Source of the DNA: Helopsaltes ochotensis
Taxonomy: Eukaryota > Chordata > Aves > Passeriformes > Locustellidae
NCBI GenBank assembly: GCA_013400155.1
Contig: VXBM01000777.1
Location: 124,001 to 188,000 of the forward strand
Direction of reading: 5' to 3'
DNA: 64,000 nucleotides
Notes under the pieces: generated by a model
The model's database searches: none
The model's input: the letters and a program-made list of their open reading frames with translations, nothing else
What the model was told of the DNA's origin: nothing
Shown here: in pieces, positions 1 to 15,300 of the stretch
Layout: the number at the start of each line of letters is the position of its first letter
How positions within the stretch are numbered: position 1 is the stretch's first letter
Position numbers and translations under genes: made by a program

Positions 1-757
1 TCAAAGCACATTAAGGCTTATTTAGAAATTTATACTTGCAAAGGGGTTGAAATTTCATCTGAAAACTTTGTATGAAATAATTGATCAATTGATCAAGGCA
101 CCAGGAATCTGGTTTGCCCCTGCCAATGTAATTCTGAGCAATTCATACATTAATGGCACACTTCATTTTGGGTAAGCTGAGCCTGACAGATAAATTGCTG
201 GCCCACAGATGTCCATTATATCTATTCAGTACCCAATCCTCACTGAAAGTAGTTTCCCTAATCAAGTCTACCAGTATGGTTGCACCCGCAATCCTTTCCT
301 AACTGACTTCTGTTAGAACGAAGCAGGTTAACAGAAAGATTAAAATTCTGAATTATTTGACAGACATGGGGCAAGGAATAATGACACAAGCAAGTATATC
401 AATTTTTAAGTAGTTTGGCAAAGGTCCCTCATTTGTCTTCTGTAGAATGATCTTGATCTGATTTGGCTGCAGCCATAAAATAAGTTTACCTTTACTGTAC
501 TTTTCCCCCATTTCTAAATTGCAAATATAAACTTTTGTACACATACAGAGAAGAAAATCCTTTGCAGTTAAGGACCACCATCAGATTCCATCCATGCTGA
601 TATTCTGCATATGAATCAGTGTACCTATGTGTATGCATAAAATGTTTATGAAAGAAACCTTTAAAATGTTTTTTTCTTCAAATTACCATGAACTACACTT
701 AAATGTAATTTATTTTCACTCAACTTCATATAGAACAGTCTTAAATGGAGACTTAAA

Positions 758-803
758 CTGATAGTCCTAAGTGGATAGTCTTAAATTGATAGTCTTAAGT
801 GGT
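758..803. repeat. Degenerate short tandem array
   Basis: Three imperfect units of the type gatagtcttaagtgg follow one another, with unit lengths varying between about 14 and 17 bp. Confidence 0.7.
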
Positions 804-2229
804 CTATTAATTTAAAAATAGTCTGTTTCTTAAATGGAGATAAGATTTCAACCCTAAAACATTGCAAGTGGACCACCAACTCAGATCTGCATAATTAAAA
901 ACTTCCATGAAGAACATGGCTATAAATATCCTGTTGCCTGCTTCATTTAAATCTTTCCTTCGCATTCTAATCAGATCCAATTCCCAATTTGAAAAATAAA
1001 CACATTAAAGAAAATTAGTTTAGGCATCATTACAGTGTACATACACGAGTGTCTACATTTTTTTAAATGGACACTTGCTATACAGCATTTAAGTACTAAC
1101 TGTAATTTCTCTGTGTGGCTAATTTGACCACACATATTGCAAACTGTTTTCATCTTCCTTTATTGTCCTCTAATGAGCTCATCAAGAGTATATAATTAGT
1201 GCAGTAAACTGCATAACACAGGCTCTGCCCTGAAGCAGCCAAGCAGAGTTCTCGACTAGCCCCACTTCCCCACCGGAACTTAGTACTGTTAATGGCCCAT
1301 GATCAGTAGGAAGTATATCGAGGGATATGCTCTGTTTTAAACAGCTTGTGATCTCTGGCTCGAAGCAACAGTTCTGGGGCTATCACCATCTGTACTGACA
1401 CAGAAATGAAAGTTGTTCTATCTCTCTTTAATGAAGCTACTGAGGTCAATTAATAATGGCCTCAGATGCCAGAAAGACACGTAGGACTGAGCGACTGGAC
1501 TCCAGAGCAATTTCTCTCTGTGTATAAAAGTTTTAATATTCTCCACAGTAGGTAATCCTAGAATTCTCTACTAAAATCTGAACCTAGAAATAGATACAAG
1601 TTTACAAAGGTAGAACTTATTAAAGTAAGAAAGCATTGAAGACACTTAAGGGCACAAACACAGATATAAATATGGTGTAATAGTCAGATAGATTTCAGTC
1701 TAGGTAGCTTTGGAGGACTCAGTACTTGAGAGGTATCATTCTTCCCTTCCAATATACAGCATATCATAACAAAGCCCTTTGAAAAATGGGCACCTTGAAG
1801 ACTTAAGAATCTGGTGGTTTACATTGACAGCCCTTGCTACCCTGTTGTCATCATATATCCATATGATAAAGAGATTCTCATGTTATATTTATGATATCAT
1901 ATAGAAATTAATTCTAGATTTTGTGATCTGTATCTTGCAGGAGATGGCTATGTTAACACAAGGAATTACCAAGATATTTAGTCTTCTCGCAGTGTTTTTG
2001 ACACTCTTGTTTTTGACACCACCAGCCCCCAAAATACGTGGAAAACTGACACCGGGGAAACAGCACTGCACTATCTTTTCTACTTCACAACTGGAATCAA
2101 GATGCCCTCTTCAAAGGAGATATGGCACAGACTCTGAAAAAGCAAGTTCTTCAATACTTTTACAAGCTAAAAGTACGAAATTTCTTCCAGAAGAGTAGGG
2201 TTTCATCTGTGCATACCCATTAACATAAG

Positions 2230-2262
2230 CGTGTGAGTGTGTGTGTATTTGTATATGTGTAA
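2230..2262. repeat. GT-rich microsatellite
   Basis: An interrupted (GT)n/(TATG)n run, partly followed by a complementary CA/AT stretch. Confidence 0.85.
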
Positions 2263-5200
2263 GTATACACAGGCATATGCATACATGCAGTTAATGTCCA
2301 CAAAATCAGTGTCGGATATTTTCCCAGTGTCAATCAATCCCAATTTTAGTGAATGCTTAATCACTGGGCACAGGAGTAACTGATGGGCATGTAAGGCAAG
2401 GAGCAATAAAAGCTAATAAAGAATGCATTGAAAAATAAGACAAAAATGTAAACTCAGTTACTGTGAAATCTGACATCACCATTCCTCTCCAATCACTTCT
2501 TATTTATCAGAGCCTGCATAGCAAAACAGCACACTCAGGAGCTTCTCTGGTAATTAGTTTATCAGGGCTCTAATCTTCTTCTGCAATTAATCATGTAAAA
2601 TCTTATCACCAGTTTAATTTTAATCTCTACTGTTCATCTTCTACAGAATAAAGTACAGATATATATTGTGGTGGAAACAGTTATCCACTTCAGTAAACAC
2701 TTAAAATCTAAAATAAAAATTAAAAAAATTGTGCACAAACTCAAATTCTTTATGAAAGGATAAAGTACCATTATAATTCATCTTCCAGTGCTGCTGCAGC
2801 AGATTAGATTTCACACCACAATTAAAAGTGCTGAAGAAAGGAAAATAAACAGTAGCATAAGAATAAAGAAACAGAAAAATAATAGAAAAGAAAATAGAAA
2901 GAAAAATAAATTATAAAGGTTATTAAATATATATTTTTGCTCAGCAATTTATTTTGATTTTCTATGAAAGCATTTGCAAATAAAATATCAAATTTATAAG
3001 CAAAATCAACAAGTACTAAGGATATATAAATAAAAAATTAGGTTTATTGCACAACAGTGGGGAATTATTTGTCACATTCTTTCCTGGATGATATTGCAAG
3101 CAGCACAAGATTTTAAACAATGACTCAAACAGTCATGAATTAAAAAGAAAAAAAAATACCCCAGAGTTAACGCCTTATTCTACTCTGTAACAAAGCTGCT
3201 ATTTAAACTGAACCAAAGAGGCCCTTCAAATAATTTTTTTCAGTAAGTAAAATTCCATAAAGTTTATAAAACAGTGCTTATAGAAACAGCAGAAAAAGTA
3301 AAAATTATTTTATTTTTAATTAAGCATTATAAAATGTTCCTGTTTTTAATATATTCTCATATCTAAAGCAGGAAATCTGGAGTTTTTAATATTTTCCTCA
3401 TAGAAGAAAGGAGAAAAACTTCGAGATATACCTGGAAGTCCTCAGGAGTGAAAGAACATAAATACTGACAAAAATAAACTGAAAAAAACACCCAAGTTAA
3501 ACTAAATTTATACCCTTCCAGATCAATATGCTTCTAGCTGCACTTCTAGACATAGGTTAGATCTACATTAGATCTAAAAGAGAAAAAAATGACCAGTCAT
3601 TCTTCATTGCAATTCATCTCCTTTTTTTCTTTAGAGCAGAGTAATTATTTAGAAAAGAATTAAAAAAAATCTGAAAAGATATGGACATAAATCAAGCTCT
3701 TACTTTTGAAATAGAAGATTCTATTACTGAAATTATTTTTTTATTTTCTGCACCAAAACACAGAGGTCATTCCTTGTCTAACTTAGTAATTCCTTCAAAA
3801 ATATTTTCCCTACAATAATGCTGCCATTTATGTAATTTTTTTGAACTAAAATAAATTCCATACTGAGTAAGGTCTTGAAATAAAATTATCACCTCTCCAA
3901 AGACATTTGACAATTATTATTGTGTGGATCAATATGTATCATCTCATAATTTACAAGCTTTAATATTTGGAATTTTTACACTCCATACAAGTTCTGCTAA
4001 AGACTTGATTCTTCACAATGTCATTTCATTACATATGCACTCATCAAGGTGCTAAGCTTTGCACCTCAGTCCCCAGTTGTTGATGGATTTTTAAGAGCAT
4101 TCCCACTTTCTGTTTGTATTTAAGATTACCTCAAACCACAATGGGAAATCACAATTTTGTGATAGAGGTAAATTTTAAAGGAAGTCTCTTCTTGAAAGAA
4201 AAGCAGTGAAGTTATCCAGTGGTAAATTCTATACAAATTTCTGAGACCAGAAAGTAACTCAGGTACATAGATGAAATTGCTCAAGGACTTGCCTGCCATT
4301 TTTCACAAATTCACAAAATTTCACTTCTTTTTTTTTCATCTTGAGAACACATGCAGTCCTACTTTGGAAGATAAACAATCACAGTTTAATGGTATAGTGG
4401 TAATAGAGCAGCAGCTAAATGGGATTTCTGACTAGAAACATATAGTAGAAAAGGTGCAGTTTGTTCCTGTCCTGGCCAGAGACAGATGTTATTCAAAACA
4501 GAAAGTAACAGGAATTAAAACAACGTCTATGCTCACAACTACTACCAATGTGAAGATAATTTTATGTAAAAGGAAACATAATACATAATTAATATATGCA
4601 CAGCTAATATAATTAGTGTTCAGATAAATGACTTGCAGCATAGTGACTGTCACTGCATCTGACAATATGGGTTTCTGCATTTAAACACTTCTGCTTTTGG
4701 TTAGCATCAGATTCTGCTCTCATTAAGATTTTGAACAGGCCTTCACTTTATGAAATCCCCTGGCTCTCCCTGGCAATTTGTTTCACTGGGATCAATAACT
4801 ATAAAAAGTGTTGCTTCAGTGTGAACGAGAATACGCGAAGCGGACCCATTGCCTTCATATGGCTCCTTTACATAAACAGTATAAACAAACATACTAAAAA
4901 AATGCAACAAGAGGGATAGTGCTTCTAGCTTCTAGTGCTGCTATACAATTGCACTGGACAAAACATGGTAAATATTAATTATAGAAGAGTAAATGTGTGC
5001 AGAATCTTGCCCCTAAATAACATACTTTGTATGTCTCATGGCGCTCATCAAAGCAGAAAAAATACATTTCTTCGCAGTTATGAGAAGTACTTTTGTTAGA
5101 TCAAAAGAAAAAAAAATACAAAAAAGGAAAAGCAGAGTGTTAACGGTTTTTAAAAATTAAATATTACAAAAAAGGCTTGATATATTTTTTATTGCAATAT

Positions 5201-7376
5201 CCAGATTCTCAACTGAAATAGTTATCTTTACTCATAAAAAATACCCCCTCATATGTTTCAACATGTAACTTTTCCATCACATTTGCTGTCTGAATTTCTG
5301 TATCTAATTAATGCAAATCCATAAAGAGAACAAATCAATGAAGAATCTGCATATATTCCAGCCATTTAACAAACATTTTTTAATTGCCATAGAGTATGCA
5401 GACAGTTCAAAGGTAGGGTGATATTTGAGGACCATTGTTTGTTTAACAACTCAGATTGACATGGTGTCTTGATTTCTTTTACCAATGTGTTGCACTGTGG
5501 GATTTGCAAATCAACAGCAAAACAACATGGACACTAACTCTGGAGAATCCCTGAATGCCAGGAAATTCCACCAATATAAAAGTGGCAGAAATAAGAGAGA
5601 AACTTTCTGTGCTAATTTTTGCTTACATTTCCACTCTATCCAGCCACACCTAGCATATCTGGTGTTGGTAGATGGTGGCTGCAGAATTGTTTCATTTTTA
5701 GGGAAGGAACAAATAAAGGGTGCATTATGTTGGATAGTAAATTCACAGAAAAAGTACTGAATTATTCACACAGTAATACATTAATACTTGGAAGACATGA
5801 AGCCATCACAGTTTAACTTCATAATCATTAAACCAAATTGAAACTGTCCTGGAAGTGACTGAAGTAACTTTTTAGTTATTTAAGAAATAAACTTTCGGAA
5901 TGTGTTTATCTTCTTGTGGCCAACTGGCAAAAGCATGCTGCACAGCACTTGGCACAGTTGTTTGGGCCAGAGGTCACATCTATCTGACCCTCAGAAAATT
6001 ATTATTTTGGTTTCAGTTCTTTCTTCAGTTCAAAGTGTCTGACATAAGGAGTTGGGTCTGGTGCAGCTCAGCAGAATGGCATTTACACAGCACAGCATCA
6101 AAAGGGGGAGTGGAACCAGGATGGGGCTGATGGCACTGAGCATCCTGGTAATGGTATTCAAAAACTGCAGGGGAAGAAAATACCCAGGCCACGAAAGTTT
6201 TGTCCACACTACATGGTAGAGGAATCATCCTATGTATGCTTAATAGGTAAAAAACTGTTTCTCAGTTGTGCCACTCAGCACAGGCCAAATCCATGCTAGG
6301 CACAGTGCTAACAGTTAAGTAACATGGATCAGGGAACCAGTGCTTGAACTTGGTATTTCTTATTTTTCTTGCAGTAAGAATATAGCCTCATTGTCTCTGT
6401 TGTAGCCTGAATCTGAATGCTGCAGTGAAAAAATCAAATAGTCGCTACTTGTTTTCAGTAGAGAAACTAAGCATGAAAAAATGAAGCTGGGCGTGCTGCA
6501 TAATATCGCTCAGTGTAAGAATAATATATGCTAATTTATATACAATATAGTAAGAGGACATACTTTACACTTTTGAGGATCAAAAATTAAATTTCCTTTT
6601 CTGTGAAGATACTGAAGAACATAGCTTTATGAAGGCAAAGCAGAAAACATTCATGTCTAACTAGACTAAGGAAAAGGGGGGATAGCAAGTTTCTCTCAAT
6701 TACCAGCATTTCAAATTTGAAAACTGGAATCCCACAAAGTACAGCTCCAGACTCTCTGAATTATTATATAAGTTCACTTTTATTTATCAAATCAGGACAA
6801 AATACAAAACAAATAGCAACCTGTATTTTGTATGTGTCTTGGATTAAGAATATTACGATGTAAATATAAAGTGTTTTTTCTTTTTATTATTTTCCAAAAG
6901 AAAAGCCTTTGGAAAAATAAAAACAAAAGGCTTGGAATACTCTTCTTGCATGATCATATACTCTACTACTTATATTTAAATCTACATTATGCCTATGCTA
7001 TATTTCCCATTCAAGTTATGTAATATTTTGAAATCTAATTAACAAGGAGTTGGTTTTTTTCAAGACCACACATAAAATTCTTGTTTTTCAGTTAGCCTCC
7101 ACAAAAAATTCTGTGCTTCTACTTTGAGTTACATGGGATTTTTCTGGGATTACATACAAGAAATAATGACAATTCATTACCTACCAGTTTCAGCCAGAGG
7201 CAAGAATACTTTCTGTAAGTTTAATAAAAATATGTAGAAGACATCCTCTGTTTAGTTTTCAAGAATACAGGAAATAATCCTTGCATTTCCTCAACAGAAC
7301 GTTGAATAGCTAAACTTGTAAGAGTAATTTAACAGAATCTTCACTATAGATCTGCCTTCATTAAAAAAATAAAATT

Positions 7377-7393
7377 CGCGCGCACACACACAC
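7377..7393. repeat. CG/CA microsatellite
   Basis: Alternating purine-pyrimidine run cgcgcgcacacacacac. This is a short stretch of Z-DNA-prone sequence. Confidence 0.85.
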
Positions 7394-10300
7394 TCTTCTC
7401 ATGTTTTCTGGTTCCATCCTTACACATGCATTATTTCAGATGGAAGATTCATGATTTTCCCTTTCACACAGAAATACGTGTATGCCAATCCTGATCATTT
7501 AAGTTTGCCGGATCTCTTCCTGTAGGGGTCTATGACACAGTAGTTTCCCTATGACAAGTATTTGTTTACATCAAAGAAACAAATACAAAATACAAAGAGA
7601 AAGTATTCCAAGGCAACAAAATCATTCTCTTTCATGTCTGATTTCATCAAACTGTTTGCATTACTAGTAGGTGGTTAAATAAGGTATGTGTGAGTTCATT
7701 TAACAGAAAGAAAATTACAATTTCGGATCTTTCAAGAAGATATTCTGGGGCCTAACAAGCATGTCTCTGGTGCCACAGGGAAACTGCCTTTTCATAATGC
7801 CTGTGATAACTATTTGTGCTGCTGCTCAAATAGCTTACCACATAATGTTTTTATTACAGAGACTGCAATTGCAACTCAAATTATCCATATGCCTTACATT
7901 TATTTTTCTAAGTTGTAATCATGAACATCTCTGAGGATTTTCCTGTTATGACCACTCCACTGCTTAGCTTTGATTTGCAATTGGCATTTTTGTGATAGAT
8001 TAATCTACTGGGATAGTTTGCTTCTCTCTGAAATTTAACCGATGGACAGTGTACTCACCAAAGCTAATTTTGCTCCTAGAAATGCTAACCTCTCCAGGCT
8101 CTCCCTGCAATCAGTGGAGACAAGTTGCTCAAAAGACAAAATTTTCACATATCCAGCCTTTCTGAATACATTTTGTCTCTTTCCATTGCTATGTATTTAC
8201 TGATAAATATATAATCTGTTGTTTAAAGTGTAGATCAGCATTTAACATCACACTCTTATATTTATCAGTAAAACTGTTTCTTAGTGTATTGCTCTCATCA
8301 AATGAAAATACAGCCACCTAAAGAGATTCAGGTATCTCGGCATATGTCTCGGTTCCTTTCATTTCTCTCATGCACACTCAGTCAAGCCAGCAGGGCTGAA
8401 AAGTATACTCACTTTGGTAACCAAATCACAACACACAGATGGACAACTTCTGAGACATTGGCAAGGAAGAGATGAAAATTTCTTAGCATTAAACTGATAA
8501 GAAGAAGGAAAACCATCTCAAGAAAAAAAAAATGCTCAGAAGACAGTACCTTCACATACATCACAGAAATAACCCTTAGCTACAGTAATTTCAAGAACTT
8601 CCTCTACAATGAAAAGGTTAGGTAATTTTCTTTCTCAGTTTCCAAACAGATTTATACCATTTTCTTGCATAATACTTCTCTCAGGTAGGTTAGATTTATA
8701 AACACGTAATTTACTGGATAGACATAATAAAAAACTCTTTTCTCTGTAATGCTCCCTCCTATTTGCTTTGGTTGAGCAGGAGTTAATTCTTAAAGGCAAT
8801 TCTTAATTAATCCTTAAAATTTATTTCACTTTTTTTGGTGGCATTTGCTGAAGGACTCTACTTTCTTACACAAAGACACTAAAAAATAATTATAAACCAG
8901 TAAAACTGAAAGAATTTTTTATTCTCAAAATTGGATTAAAAAATTAAAGTAAAGTCTTCAAAAGTACGGCTAACATAAAATACAATGAGATTAGGAAATG
9001 AGTGAAAAATGTGGGAAAAAGCTAGGAGGAAAAAAGAGGGCTGACAGACACAAAGGTGAGGTTTTCAGGAGAACACTCTTTGAAGAAAAATTTCCATTTT
9101 ATCCATCCAGTTTCATTCCTTAGTTATTTGGTCAAATTTGTATTCTTTTTCTTACACTCTGTTAGCTACAGAAATATTCAGAATTTTTGTCTAATTAGAA
9201 TTTCTGCTTTCTTAAAGTATATCAAAGAATAAATTGATCAACATGGTTTTTACTATTTTATACTTTAATGTACTCATAAGAGAAATATGAGGAATAACAT
9301 ATAGTACAAAACTATACTTAAATTTAATTTCAAATCACAATCCCTGGCTCAGTTCATTGCCACATCATCGATACGTAGTTGAACTATTGTAGAGCTTCAG
9401 AATCTTAGTCAGGGACCATGGATTATTAACTCACCATTAAAAAAATCATACAAATACATCAGAAATGCATCTGCATTTGCCTTTGAGAATTGAGCATCAC
9501 GTAAAAAAGAAGAAACAACATATTAATATTCAGGGATTGTTGGGAGTGAAAAAGAATGTAAACAATTACTGCTGACATTATAGAAAATCATTTCAGAATA
9601 TCAATTTCTTAACCTATACCTATTATTGAAGTAGAAAAGGCATTTTGCAGTGAGACAAGAAGTACAGTACCATTTGACAACCTCTCTTTGTATATTGGCC
9701 AAAGTCCTTTCCCATTTCATTCATTCCTAAATGGGTTTCTGACCACTGACCTGGAGAATCAAAAGCAGAAAGTAGGCACAAGTAACCCCATCACTGTCAT
9801 GTGTCAACTGAGCTTGAGGGTAGCTCGACAACTGCTAAATCTGAAAAATTATTACCATCCGTAATTATATATTGATTTGATTTCTTTTCATGTACTGTGA
9901 CACATTCTTTTTCTTAGAAACTGTATAATACTAGAACAAAGTGAGAAGAGAGTGAGTTGAATGATAGCTTTGGTATTTCTTACATTTGCTGAATGTTGGG
10001 TTACATATTCAAAGGAAAAATAACAGGGAACCCCTGGTATACAGTGGAAAGTCTTAACATAAAATCAGGTGTTCTGGGGATTGTTTGTTTTTGGATTTTG
10101 TTTGGATTGGTTTAGTTTGATTGGTTGATTTGCTTTGACTTTCTGCCCCCCATAAATAATTCCCACTGAAACTTCTAAGTTTTGAATTAGAAGCAAACGC
10201 TCTGATCATAAATGTCTAATCTACTTCACTTAATTCTCAAATAAGTCAAAAGGGTACCTCTCAGCTAGTATAGTTCTGTCAAAGACACAAAGATTTCCAT

Positions 10301-11739
10301 CTGCTAATTGCATCAGTACTGGGACAGCCAGATGATGTTATAACAAGAATACATATTTTTGCTGGAGTGTCTAAAGACAAAGATGATGGATGTGCAATAC
10401 AAAAAAATAAATCAATAGTCCAAAGCTATGGGCCTCACAAAATCAATTTTTTTGCCTAGAGTGTTCTTCAAAAACTATGAAAAAAGTAACATCTTGAAAT
10501 GAGATGAAATGATATAACAGAATAATAACTGAAAGACCTGGAGCACTTTAATCACCTGAGTATTTTGGTGGTTTAATCACACTGCAATATTTATGTTCCC
10601 ACTGGTATCATTCCGTTATATGGGACTTTAATCTGTTTTCCTTGAGGGTAAGACAGAAATGCCAAAAGAAAATTGTTATCCATACAAGGTGTTCCCTCTC
10701 TTCCAAATTTCTCTCTCTCCACTACCTGTTGGTTTTAGGGTTTATTTTCATTAATATAAGAAGAGAAAGTCAGGTGCAGAGCACATTTCTTTGATTTTGG
10801 CAACCTCACACTGACTTTCACAGAAATATTTTCCTCAGAACAGAAATACTGAGCACACAAGTAAAAACATCTGCAATAAACAAATATAATCAACTTAAAA
10901 TTATGATGTGAACCCAGATTTCAGATGTATATTTAAAATAAAAAAATATGACACCTTAATAAATGGGACAAGTTGAAATCATATGTCTCCTCAAGCTTAA
11001 GGCAAATTTGTTTGCAAACATATATAAAAAGAGAATTATGCAGACAAAAATATTTTCTCAGAATTATTTAGTGTGTACTCTGAAAGTAGTTCTACGTATA
11101 GTTGGCGGTGCAAGTTCAACTGAAGAAATCACTTCTCAATCCCAACAACCAACTGCAAACCAAATGTGTGAAAAACACAGAAATTAGTTACCCAGAAGAA
11201 AGGAATAACTCCTAGCTGGAGGGGCAGTAGTCAAATTTTAAACAATTTATATTATAAGAGGCAGATCTAAAGTAAGCCTTAATATCTAGAGAACAAATAT
11301 AGGTGTCTCAGCTCTCTGTAAACTGAATTAGGAGCCTGAGAAGAATGACAAACAAGTCCATAGGGAGGGAAATTCAGGCACATGTAGGAACTCTACTCAT
11401 CCAAAACCTAAAGCCCTTTATCCAGAATTGCAGAATGGCAGGTGAAGTTCTGATCTACCCAGGACAGCAAGGGAACTGTGAACCTATGGATATGTAATTC
11501 CACTGAACTGGGACATGTGCTAAACTAGCTGATTCTGCGGGTAATATTGTCTAGATGAATCTGTGCCAGCCTACTCCATCCCTTCTGGTGTGGTTCGTTT
11601 AGGTTCAGCAAAGAGTTCAGAACTCCTACCCAAAGAAGAAATTACATATGAAGCGGTTACACAAGTCAAACAGTAGCTGAGAACTGTGGGTTCTAGGTCT
11701 AGCTTGCATAATTGTACTTGTATTTTATTTTTCTAAAAT

Positions 11740-12366
11740 TAGAACTATAGAACTGTTTAGATTGGAAAAGACCTCGAAGATCATGAAGTCAAACATGAAC
11801 CTAATCCTGTTAAATTCACCACTAAATTATATCCTAAAGCGTTACATCTATAAGTCTTTTAAACAGCTTCAGGGGTGGTAACCCCACTACTGACAGTCTG
11901 TTCCAATGTTTGACAACCCTGTCCAGGAAGAAGCTTTTCCGAATAAACAATCTAAACCTTCCCTGACACAACCTGAGGCCATTTCTTCTTGTCCTATTTC
12001 TTGTTACTTGGGAGAAGTGACCAGCCCCCACCTTGCTACAGCCTCCTTTCAGGAAGTTATAGAGAGCGAAGGAGATCCTCTCCAAGTCTTTTTTCTCCAG
12101 GCTAAACATCTACAGCTCCCTCAGCTTCAAAAAGACTTGTGCTCCAGACTCTTTCCCAGTTCTATTGCCCTTCTCTGGACATACTCCAGCACCTCAATGT
12201 CCCTCTTACAATGAGAGACCCAAAACTGGACACAGGATTGGAAGCGTGGCATCACCAGCGCTGAGTACAGAGTGATGATCACTGCCCTGGTCCTGCTGGC
12301 CACACTATTGCTGATGCAGGCCAGGATGCCATTGGCCTTCTTGGCCAACCCAATGCCAAACAAGCC
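11740..12366 (-). mobile_element. CR1 LINE, 3' end (end of ORF2 plus 3' UTR), inverted
   Basis: This is a typical avian CR1 tail read on the minus strand. The high-coordinate end (12366-12127) encodes the C-terminus of the ORF2 polyprotein, with recognisable LYSALVMPRFQSCVQFW and VLEYVQRRAIELGKSLEH. The 3' UTR follows, with its conserved stretch complementary to the plus-strand text 'ccttccctgacacaacctga'. The element ends near 11740 at the region complementary to 'gattggaaaagacctcgaag'. The copy is 5'-truncated as usual for LINEs and diverged, so it is immobile. Confidence 0.93.
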
Positions 12367-15300
12367 AGTAATAAAGCTGCAAGCAAAATAAATTAAAATA
12401 ACTATGCATGTTGTGTTTTGTTGTTAGTACTACCGCTATGCATTAGATTTGCTCAAAGCATGCTTCCACTATGGACTTCTCTTAAACTCTTCCTTGTCTC
12501 ATTTGGAGGCCAGATACACACCTCCTGATATTCAGACAGGTATTAGCATCCAGTATAAACACATACAGATGCCACTGTAATTCTGCACAAGTCCAGTCCT
12601 GAATGTCCAAATCTTCCTCAACCATGGTATTTCCAAATGTAATTACTTTCCAAAGGAACACAAATTGAACAAATGTATTAAAGCAAAGCAAGATATGAAT
12701 TCTTGAATCTATGAAATTTCTGTTTCACTTACATATATACCCACACTCCTGGTACTTTGTGAAAGCTCTGATTAATTGCCAAACAAAATTCTGATTGAGG
12801 CCTACGTACCCTTTCAGGTTATATCCATTTTACAGATGTTTCTACTGAAGTACAGGAAGAATTTAATGTTTCCATATTTTACTTGTCCATGAATTTTCTG
12901 TGAATTCGGAAGTCCTAACTCACACACACCCCATTTGTCATTCAATAGAAAACTCATTTTCTTGAGTCATAATACCCAAAAAATTAAAAACTGAAAAGGG
13001 AAAAAGAAAATATTGGATGTAATGTATCATCCTCTGACATGGGAAGCTTTTCATTTTTCTTTTATAAAAAATTCAAGATGCTGAATTAATTAGACTATTA
13101 ACACATTAAAAGTAAGTGCTAAGTGTGAATAGCTTCAATTTAATCACAGCTGAATCAGTTCTATTTTGCACAGACTTGCGCTGTATTTTCAGCTAAGAAA
13201 TTAGACAGTAATTAGAAATTACCCAGTAATTATGATCTAAGTATGATGATTCTCTCAATGTGTTAGAAAGTACCTGACAGAGTATTGATTACATATTAGA
13301 AGTTTACTATATAATCAACTTAAAATTAGATGGTTTGTACTGAAGACATTAAAACAACAAATGCTCAAATACAGGTGATCTTGGTAACTCCCAATAACTA
13401 TGCTTCAGAGTTCCAGTGAATTTTTTGTAGCTCCATAGGCAAGAGTGGTCACTGAAATGAAATAAGATTGATCAGTGCAAAAAAAGGTGAGACAACAGAT
13501 GATTATGGTTGAGGATCACTTTCCTGCTAACTCAATTACAATATAAAGCCCTGTTTTGGGCAAATTTTACTTTCAAAATGAGATTCTTGTAAAAAAAAAA
13601 ACTAGAGACATTTTTGAAAAATACCATTGAAAGACCATCAGCAGATGTCATAGACGAGAAATGTTTTGATGTTCTTAAAAACATTGAAGAGTATTTGTTA
13701 AATGAATATCCTTAGAACAGTAATTCACGGAAAGCCTGTAGAAATAATATCATTAATCACAGTTGGGAATGACAAAAATATATTTTGCTTCTCACCAGTA
13801 TGGTAATAACATTTTTTGGAGTGCAATCAATCTGTCTTCATGTGCTTAAAAAGGTGATTTACCAGCAGATGCCATATTGCAAAAACCACAATATTTTTCA
13901 TTAAATGTTGATGAATCAGAATATTCTGAATCCTCTTTTACTGAAAGTATATATTTAAAAAACCCAGAAAACATATCAAAACTATTTTATTCACTTAGAT
14001 ATGTTGTGTTTAGTTGTTGTGGAGATCTTATTCCTTTGAAGTATGTATCCTTAAAGCCACATCAGAATCTTTGTTTTCAAATTTCAGAAATTATAACTGC
14101 TGGAATGCAAAGAAAGCTTAGAAATAATTAAAATCTTGCAAAACATGCATAGCAACAGGAAGAATAAATGTCAAAATGAAGCATAAGAACAATGTGAAAA
14201 CTGGATGTAAAACAGTTTATGTTACTAGTATACTAGCATGTCTTATTTTATCAATAATCTCATGGCATTAAAGGTTTTTTATGCAAATTTCAAGCATGAA
14301 TCAACTAGTTTTCTGGGAATCTCCATTTTTAGTTTAAAAGGAAAAAAAAGAGAAGCTAAAGCTAGTAGCACTGAGACTGAGAGAAGTTTTCTGAGAATAG
14401 TTTGAAATCTCAGAGTTTATAGGAGAAATTAAAAGAACCTCAAATACATTATGTTGTAAACATTGATGTTCAAGACATCTGAGTTTTTTTGATTGTGGGT
14501 TTTTCTTAATCTCAAATATAATTTCTGAACACAGAGCTGACAAAATGAAAGGCGTTTTAGAAATAGACTGACTTTTGAGAGGACTTTTTTATTTCCCAGG
14601 AGAAGCAAACAACAGAAATGTTCTGGGCAGGAGGTTTTTTTAGAGCATATTCAATCACATTAGGATACAGGATAATTACTGCTTCTTACTAGGCACTGTG
14701 AACCATTTGGAGGAGCATCACTGCCTCTGGAATACACAGGAAGCTCTGAAAATACTCAAACTCCAACACAGGGAGGACTTGTACCTCTGGGCAGAGTCTT
14801 TTTCTTTTGCCATTTAACACTTAGGTCCTGCTTCTTCCTTTAGAGTCTAGGCAGTATTATTGCATTTTGTAAAATAGAGTTCTCCAAAGTATTTGAAGTA
14901 CCTTTCAGATGAGAGAATGTTTTTTCCCAAGTGTTCAGGTGCTGTAAAGCATGTAGTATAATTCTGCTTTGTGACTTCACACTTGGTTGAATGCTACAAT
15001 ACAACTACATCAGGTATTCTCAGTCATACCTCTAAAATTTTATTTTCAAGGACTGGCTACATAGGTAGAGACTGTCCAAAGTTTATGTTAGCTTTAAGTT
15101 ATTGATAGTGTCAAGGCAATTTTATTGCAGCCAAAAGAAACTTCAATCTGCCCTACTTCCACCGTTTACCTCACAGTGACTGTAACAAGTCACAGATTAA
15201 ATTACCATGCTGGAGAGGTACCTTCCACAGTGCAGTGGCACCCCACACTTCTCTTTTTGAGGCCTGTAAATACTAATAATATTTTTGTTTCATCCAACTT

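Larger units (their letters stand above)
1..11734 (-). other. PACRG: PACRG downstream intron, mostly featureless
   Basis: AT-rich sequence left of the downstream PACRG exon, inferred to be intron because the gene's last coding segment is not visible here. It holds a GT-rich microsatellite near 2230, a short CA run near 7377 and a decayed tandem array near 758. The longest open frames, about 90 codons, have no recognisable domain and look like chance. Confidence 0.6.

Noticed and set aside
1889..2198. Overlapping open frames on both strands of 60 and 91 codons
   Set aside because: Low-complexity, no domain, no splice context and no homologue I recognise; length expected by chance.
5470..5760. 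91-codon plus-strand open frame
   Set aside because: No conserved motif, no splice or promoter context, and overlaps another chance frame.
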